A stretch of 10,172 nucleotides of DNA from Candidatus Cloacimonadota bacterium. GTDB taxonomy: Bacteria; Cloacimonadota; Cloacimonadia; Cloacimonadales; Cloacimonadaceae. The position numbers and the translations under genes are program-made. Every line of letters begins with the position of its first letter. Positions within the stretch are counted from its first letter, which is position 1. The notes below the pieces were generated by a model, which made no database searches, had not been told where the DNA came from, and saw only the letters and a program-made list of their open reading frames with translations. Positions 7,405-10,172 of this stretch are shown here, piece by piece. The DNA is taken from positions 1 through 10,172 of the forward strand of contig DAHVPA010000056.1 in the NCBI GenBank assembly GCA_027318525.1, read 5' to 3'.

Positions 7405-7438
7405 GGGATTGCTTTCTGCCAAACGGGCAGTCAATCCC
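7405..7438 (-). other. Hairpin in the rpsB-tsf spacer
   Basis: GGGATTG (7405-7411) pairs with CAATCCC (7432-7438), and inside it CTGCC (7416-7420) pairs with GGCAG (7426-7430). This gives 12 base pairs with a small 4/1 internal loop and a 5-nt apical loop. In the mRNA it lies 8 nt after the rpsB stop and about 12 nt before the tsf AGGAG. No U-run follows, so a full intrinsic terminator is unlikely. It could be an attenuator, a processing site or a stabilising stem that adjusts S2:EF-Ts ratios. Confidence 0.6.
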
Positions 7439-7446
7439 AAATGGGT

Positions 7447-8340
7447 TTATTCAGTGGCTGCGGGTTCTACTGCAGCCTGCTCTTTCTTGGTAGAGCGTGT
7501 TTTTTTAACTACCGGCGCAGCTGTTTCTTCCACCGTTTCTTTGGCTTCGATGACTGCTGCGTCAATCGGTGCTGCGGCAAGTTCGGCGACCAGGTCGATG
7601 TTCTTTTCTGATTCTTCTTCGCCGGCTGCTGCTTTGGCTACAACGGCACCTTCTGTGGAAAGACCGCGTCCTTCTATCACAGCGTTTGCCATGATATCGG
7701 CAATCAGGCTGACGGCGCGGGTGGCGTCGTCATTGGACGGAATCACATAATCCACGAGGTCGGGATCGCTGTTTGTATCAACCATGCCGATGATGGGAAT
7801 GCCAAGCACTCTGGCTTCGTGCACTGCGATTGCTTCATGGTCGGTATCGACGACGAAGATAGCTCCCGGCAGGGCATCCATATCACGGATACCGCCCAAG
7901 GCGATTTCTATCTTGTCGTGCTTGTGCTTCATGCGCAGAGCTTCCAGCTTGGTATAGCTGCTGATGGTGCCGTCGGCTACGATTTGTTCATAGTATTTCA
8001 TCTTTTCGATGCTTTGACGAATGGTCTGCATATTCGTCAACATACCCCCGTACCAACGGTTGTTCACATAAAAGACTCCTGCTTTCTCGGCGGCTTCTTT
8101 TATGGCGCTCTGTGCCTGTTTCTTGGTTCCCACAAAGAGGATATACTCACTGCGGGCGGCTACTTCTTTTAAAAACTGATAAGCTTCGTTGATGGCATCA
8201 ACGGTCTGCTTCAGGTCGATGATATGAATCCCGTTTCTCTTGATGAAGATGTATTTCTTCATCTTGGGATTCCATTTGAAAGTCTGGTGTCCGAAGTGGA
8301 CGCCGGCTTCCAAGAGCTGTTTCATGGAAACAACGGACAT
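7447..8340 (-). CDS. rpsB: 30S ribosomal protein S2
   Basis: S2 is a late-assembling protein on the back of the 30S subunit that tethers S1 in many bacteria. The core (about residues 1-226) has MKQLLEAGVHFGHQT (6-20), WNPKMKKYIF (23-32), the IFVVDT strand (161-166), and GIPIIGMVDTNSDPDLVDYVIPSNDDA (180-206), all standard for the family. The C-terminus is extended by roughly 70 residues, rich in alanine and glutamate, with a basic patch KKTRSTKKE, giving 297 aa against about 240 in E. coli. The tail looks unstructured. The ATG is preceded by AGGAG with a 6-nt spacer. It is the first gene of the rpsB-tsf-pyrH-frr unit and has a 250-nt upstream region with hairpins that may mediate feedback. Confidence 0.98.
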   Translation of the reverse strand: MSVVSMKQLLEAGVHFGHQTFKWNPKMKKYIFIKRNGIHIIDLKQTVDAINEAYQFLKEVAARSEYILFVGTKKQAQSAIKEAAEKAGVFYVNNRWYGGMLTNMQTIRQSIEKMKYYEQIVADGTISSYTKLEALRMKHKHDKIEIALGGIRDMDALPGAIFVVDTDHEAIAVHEARVLGIPIIGMVDTNSDPDLVDYVIPSNDDATRAVSLIADIMANAVIEGRGLSTEGAVVAKAAAGEEESEKNIDLVAELAAAPIDAAVIEAKETVEETAAPVVKKTRSTKKEQAAVEPAATE

Positions 8341-8370
8341 GTCATTCTCCTATCTGTTACGGTTTTTCTA

Positions 8371-8480
8371 CTGCCAGAGGATATACGCAATCCAGTTCCG
8401 GATTTGGAACACCGCCTTGCAACTCCTGAGGCAGGCTGAGTGGCAGCCATGTTTTTTAGCGTAGCATTGCATTGCTGCGC
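8371..8480 (-). promoter_or_regulatory. Structured rpsB leader, candidate S2 autoregulatory region
   Basis: Between rpsI and rpsB, nested complementary segments occur close to the rpsB ribosome-binding site. CTGCCA (8371-8376) pairs with TGGCAG (8441-8446), GCAA (8387-8390) with TTGC (8417-8420), and GTTCC (8395-8399) with GGAAC (8406-8410). Upstream in the transcript, GCGTAGCA (8459-8466) and TGCTGCGC (8473-8480) form a second hairpin with one mismatch. S2 represses its own operon through the leader in E. coli. That this leader does the same is inference; I do not recognise a described motif here. Confidence 0.4.
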
Positions 8481-8520
8481 CTTTGAACCTGACCATGGCT
8501 TGATTCATTAATTTACACAC

Positions 8521-8550
8521 GCTATATGCTGATAAACTCTCTTGTCCCAA
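8521..8550 (-). promoter_or_regulatory. Possible promoter for the rpsB unit
   Basis: On the minus strand, TTGGGA (8550-8545) and TATAGC (8526-8521) are separated by 18 bp, each matching the sigma-70 consensus at four of six positions. The pair follows immediately after the hairpin that ends the rpsI transcript and would give a leader of about 170 nt before the rpsB start. Low specificity; alternatives exist in this AT-rich patch. Confidence 0.3.
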
Positions 8551-8551
8551 A

Positions 8552-8578
8552 GGGCAAAAGGAGAGAAACCCTTTGCCC
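8552..8578 (-). terminator. Hairpin after rpsI, weak intrinsic terminator
   Basis: GGGCAAA (8552-8558) and TTTGCCC (8572-8578) are perfectly complementary, with two more G-C pairs possible inside. The stem starts 13 nt after the rpsI stop. On the minus strand only a TTT tract follows before G residues, so termination is probably partial and some read-through into rpsB is expected. Confidence 0.55.
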
Positions 8579-8591
8579 GGTCTGCTGCGGC

Positions 8592-8978
8592 TTAACGCTT
8601 GCTAAACTGGAAGCGTTTGCGAGCTTTGGGACGACCGGATTTTTTGCGCTCGACCATGCGGGAATCACGTGTCATGAAACCGTTCTTACGCATGGCAAGC
8701 CTGAGGTTCTCATCATACTCGACCAGGGCGCGGGCTATACCCAGACGAATCGCGCCTGCCTGTCCGCTGAGTCCGCCGCCATACACATTGACGTGCATGT
8801 CAAAACGGTCACTCATCTCGGCTACCTGGAGGGGCTGTTCCACCAGCATTTCCAGGACTTCGCGCTGCAGGTATTTCTTCATCGCTACTTTGTTGATGAT
8901 GCGCTTCCCGGTTCCGGGGGTCAAACGAACTCTCGCAACGGCAGTCTTTCTTCTGCCAACTGCATCAAAATTCTGCAT
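8592..8978 (-). CDS. rpsI: 30S ribosomal protein S9
   Basis: S9 is a 30S head protein whose C-terminal tail reaches the P-site tRNA. The 128-aa product (E. coli 130) carries GRRKTAVARVRL at residues 8-19, YGGGLSGQAGAIRLGIARAL at 66-85, and the invariant basic tail ending KRFQFSKR with the terminal lysine-arginine that contacts tRNA. The ATG at 8978 has AAGGAG 8 nt upstream; this ribosome-binding site overlaps the rplM stop codon (TAA at 8993-8991), so the two genes are translationally linked with a 12-nt gap. The L13-S9 pair is one of the most conserved bacterial operons. Confidence 0.98.
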   Translation of the reverse strand: MQNFDAVGRRKTAVARVRLTPGTGKRIINKVAMKKYLQREVLEMLVEQPLQVAEMSDRFDMHVNVYGGGLSGQAGAIRLGIARALVEYDENLRLAMRKNGFMTRDSRMVERKKSGRPKARKRFQFSKR

Positions 8979-8990
8979 GCTTGTTTCTCC

Positions 8991-9428
8991 TTAGGAATAC
9001 TTAAGGGTTAAAGTTTCGGGGTTCTGAGCTGTGTGCGGATGCTCGGGTCCGGCATACACTTTCAGCTTTTTCAACATGTCCTTGCCCAGGGTGTTCTTGG
9101 GCAGCATGCCTTTCACGGCGTGCTGGACAATCCTTTCCGGATGTTTTGCCAACACTGTGGCAATCGGAATCTGCTTCAAGCCGCCCGGATAGCCGCTATA
9201 TTCCTCATAAATCTTACTCAGCATCTTGTTTCCCGTGACCTTTACCTTGTCGGCATTAATCACGACCACATAGTCGCCGGTGTCGATATTCGGCACATAG
9301 TAAGGTTTGTTCTTGCCGCGCAGGATGGCGGCAATCTGTGAGGACATGCGACCCAAAGGCAGACCTTCTGCGTCAACAACGTACCAGGCGCGTTTAATGT
9401 CGCCCGGACTTGGAGTTATGGTCTTCAT
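8991..9428 (-). CDS. rplM: 50S ribosomal protein L13
   Basis: L13 is an early-assembling 50S protein that binds 23S rRNA. The 145-residue product (E. coli 142) contains RAWYVVDAEGLPLGR (13-27), where the DA-x-x-x-x-LGR pattern is diagnostic, then KPYYVPNIDTGDYVVVINA (41-59) and KVTGNK. The central segment holds VQHAVKGMLPKNTLG, followed by the YAGPEHPH region near the end. The ATG at 9428 follows AAAGGAG by 5 nt. The site is flanked by short GGAC (9431-9434) and GTCC (9442-9445) arms, so a small hairpin could partly hide it. In E. coli L13 represses its own mRNA, but four pairs is weak evidence for that here. It heads the rplM-rpsI operon. Confidence 0.98.
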   Translation of the reverse strand: MKTITPSPGDIKRAWYVVDAEGLPLGRMSSQIAAILRGKNKPYYVPNIDTGDYVVVINADKVKVTGNKMLSKIYEEYSGYPGGLKQIPIATVLAKHPERIVQHAVKGMLPKNTLGKDMLKKLKVYAGPEHPHTAQNPETLTLKYS

Positions 9429-9446
9429 GGGGACTCCTTTTGTCCA

Positions 9447-9492
9447 TATTTATATAGATTTACCACATTTTCAAACCCTAAGTATATGTCAA
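9447..9492 (-). promoter_or_regulatory. Probable rplM promoter region
   Basis: The minus strand has a consensus TTGACA (9492-9487) about 60 nt upstream of the rplM start, followed by AT-rich hexamers, including TATATA. No good -10 lies exactly 16-18 bp from TTGACA. TATACT directly after TTGACA also looks like a -10 but lacks a partner. A promoter is expected here because rplM is preceded by a repeat-rich non-coding stretch; the exact boxes are uncertain. Confidence 0.35.
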
Positions 9493-9510
9493 GAGGAAAG
9501 GGGATTTATT

Positions 9511-9537
9511 AACCACAGAATACACAGAAATAACGGA
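9511..9537. repeat. Short 9-nt periodic motif
   Basis: Three imperfect 9-mers follow one another: AACCACAGA, ATACACAGA and AATAACGGA. Arrays built on CCACAGA/CACAGA units are common between genes in many bacterial genomes and are thought to be dispersed non-coding repeats. The copy here is short and degenerate and sits upstream of the rplM promoter region. Confidence 0.5.
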
Positions 9538-9598
9538 AAAGAGTTACCAGAAAATTCTATTGATGTATTATGAAACAGATATATAGATAAAGTAGTTC

Positions 9599-9695
9599 AA
9601 AGTCCGTAGGACGACATTTTATAGCCCAGTACGTAAGTGCTGGGTCATGGCAATGTATGATTTCAGTCCGGCAGGACGGCACTTTTCATATGAAG
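9599..9695. repeat. REP-like cluster of three hairpins
   Basis: Two related units beginning AGTCCG are arranged in tandem. Unit 1 has the small hairpin GTCC-GTA-GGAC (9602-9612), then an 8-bp hairpin CCCAGTAC-GTAA-GTGCTGGG (9625-9644) with one G-T pair and a GNRA-like loop. Unit 2 has GTCC-GGCA-GGAC (9666-9677), followed by the 10-bp palindrome TTCATATGAA (9685-9694). GTCC..GGAC-ACG followed by AGCCC..GGG is the form of dispersed palindromic repeats that are mobilised in trans by REP-associated (RAYT) transposases in several phyla. No transposase is in the window. It fills the gap between the AT-rich PARG-like gene and rplM. Confidence 0.65.
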
Positions 9696-9714
9696 TAATG
9701 TCAGCGTTAATTGA

Positions 9715-10172
9715 TTAGTTAAATTGCATTTGGAAAGGCAATACATTCCCATCCGGGTTATGAGTCTTTCTTGTATTATGGTCATCAATAATGGCAAACA
9801 CAATTAATGAATATCGGTTCTTGAATTCATCTTCATTAAGAACATCTGCGAATAACTCTGCCATATGTACAGGTGGATTGGCAAAAGCCCCACATCCAAA
9901 AGCACTTAGTACCATTGCATCATGTTGGTTTACCTTAGCAATTCTCAAGATAGTTCTAATCTTTTCCTTGGTCGGTTCTACCATAGAATTCTCAATTTGA
10001 AGTTTTCCATCATCAGTAATTAATGGTGGGTTTGATATGGCTGCTACACTAATTAGGTTGATTTTGAAGGGATTGTCCAATAAGTAGTAACCTGTTTTTT
10101 CTGAGGAACGAAAAACTATAATGCCTGGAGAATATATTCCCCCGGATTCTTCAGGAATCGGATAACTGAAAT
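9715..10172 (-). CDS. TIGR02452/DUF2263-type protein, microbial PARG-like macrodomain, C-terminal 151 residues
   Basis: The frame is open to the right edge of the window, so the N-terminus is missing; an apparent TTG start at 10080 is inside the gene. The visible protein includes IYSPGIIVFRSSEKTGYYLL, then INLISVAAISNPP (39-51 of the visible part) and LSAFGCGAFANPP (88-100), which correspond to the YSP-x-V-x-V-F-R, V-x-T-x-A-A-P-N and LGA-x-GCGAF-x-NPP blocks of TIGR02452/microbial PARG-like proteins. Characterised relatives bind or hydrolyse ADP-ribose polymers. The catalytic GGG-x-x-x-QEE region would lie upstream, outside the window, so activity cannot be judged. No signal peptide or membrane span appears in the visible part. 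A 60-bp sample here (9781-9840) has 18 G/C against 29 in a sample of rplM (9121-9180), suggesting different ancestry from the ribosomal genes. Confidence 0.82.
   Translation of the reverse strand, partial: FSYPIPEESGGIYSPGIIVFRSSEKTGYYLLDNPFKINLISVAAISNPPLITDDGKLQIENSMVEPTKEKIRTILRIAKVNQHDAMVLSAFGCGAFANPPVHMAELFADVLNEDEFKNRYSLIVFAIIDDHNTRKTHNPDGNVLPFQMQFN

Noticed and set aside
8368..8550. A 60-codon minus-strand open frame between rpsI and rpsB.
   Set aside because: No convincing ribosome-binding site, no recognisable family and an unusual composition. The stretch is better explained as a promoter and structured rpsB leader.
10078..10080. TTG as the start of the PARG-like gene.
   Set aside because: The frame stays open to the window edge and the upstream residues (IYSPGIIVFR) match the family, so the start is outside the window.
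1..10172. tRNA genes, CRISPR arrays, insertion-sequence transposases or prophage genes.
   Set aside because: None was found by reading both strands. Short tRNA-like fragments in the rpsB leader do not make a cloverleaf, and no regularly spaced direct repeats occur.

Overview
The window is a compact stretch of bacterial chromosome in which every supported gene lies on the minus strand, so transcription runs from high to low coordinates. Nearly all of it is core, vertically inherited machinery. The order rplM-rpsI, rpsB-tsf-pyrH-frr resembles the arrangement in the FCB group (Bacteroidetes/Chlorobi and relatives). A short form of EF-Ts, frequent GTG/ATG starts behind AGGAG-type ribosome-binding sites, and a REP-like hairpin repeat (GTCC-GTA-GGAC plus a CCCAG..CTGGG hairpin) all fit an uncultured FCB-type bacterium. 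Candidatus Cloacimonadota is my best guess, but that is inference and only moderately secure.

Layout in transcription order. 10172-9715: the 3' part of a TIGR02452/DUF2263-type (microbial PARG-like macrodomain) gene, visibly AT-rich. 9714-9429: a gene-free stretch with REP-like hairpins, a 9-nt periodic motif and the presumed rplM promoter. 9428-8592: rplM and rpsI (L13, S9), ending in a hairpin. 8591-8341: a structured leader ahead of rpsB. 8340-5477: rpsB, tsf, pyrH, frr (S2, EF-Ts, UMP kinase, ribosome recycling factor), closed by a clear intrinsic terminator at 5405-5460. 5404-5263: a putative dapA promoter overlaid by a long dyad. 5262-1: dapA, a large M16C presequence-protease-like metallopeptidase, rsgA and the 5' part of nadK. 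The last three are joined by a 1-nt gap and a 4-nt ATGA overlap.

The rplM-to-frr block supplies translation: ribosomal proteins, elongation-factor recycling and ribosome recycling, plus UMP phosphorylation for RNA synthesis. The downstream block combines lysine/diaminopimelate synthesis (DapA), peptide degradation (M16C), 30S maturation (RsgA) and NADP synthesis (NadK).

I found no complete unknown multi-gene system. The most unusual material is non-coding: a 138-bp nested inverted-repeat element between dapA and the peptidase gene, the dyad over the dapA promoter, structured spacers in the rpsB region, and the REP-like cluster next to the AT-rich PARG-like gene.
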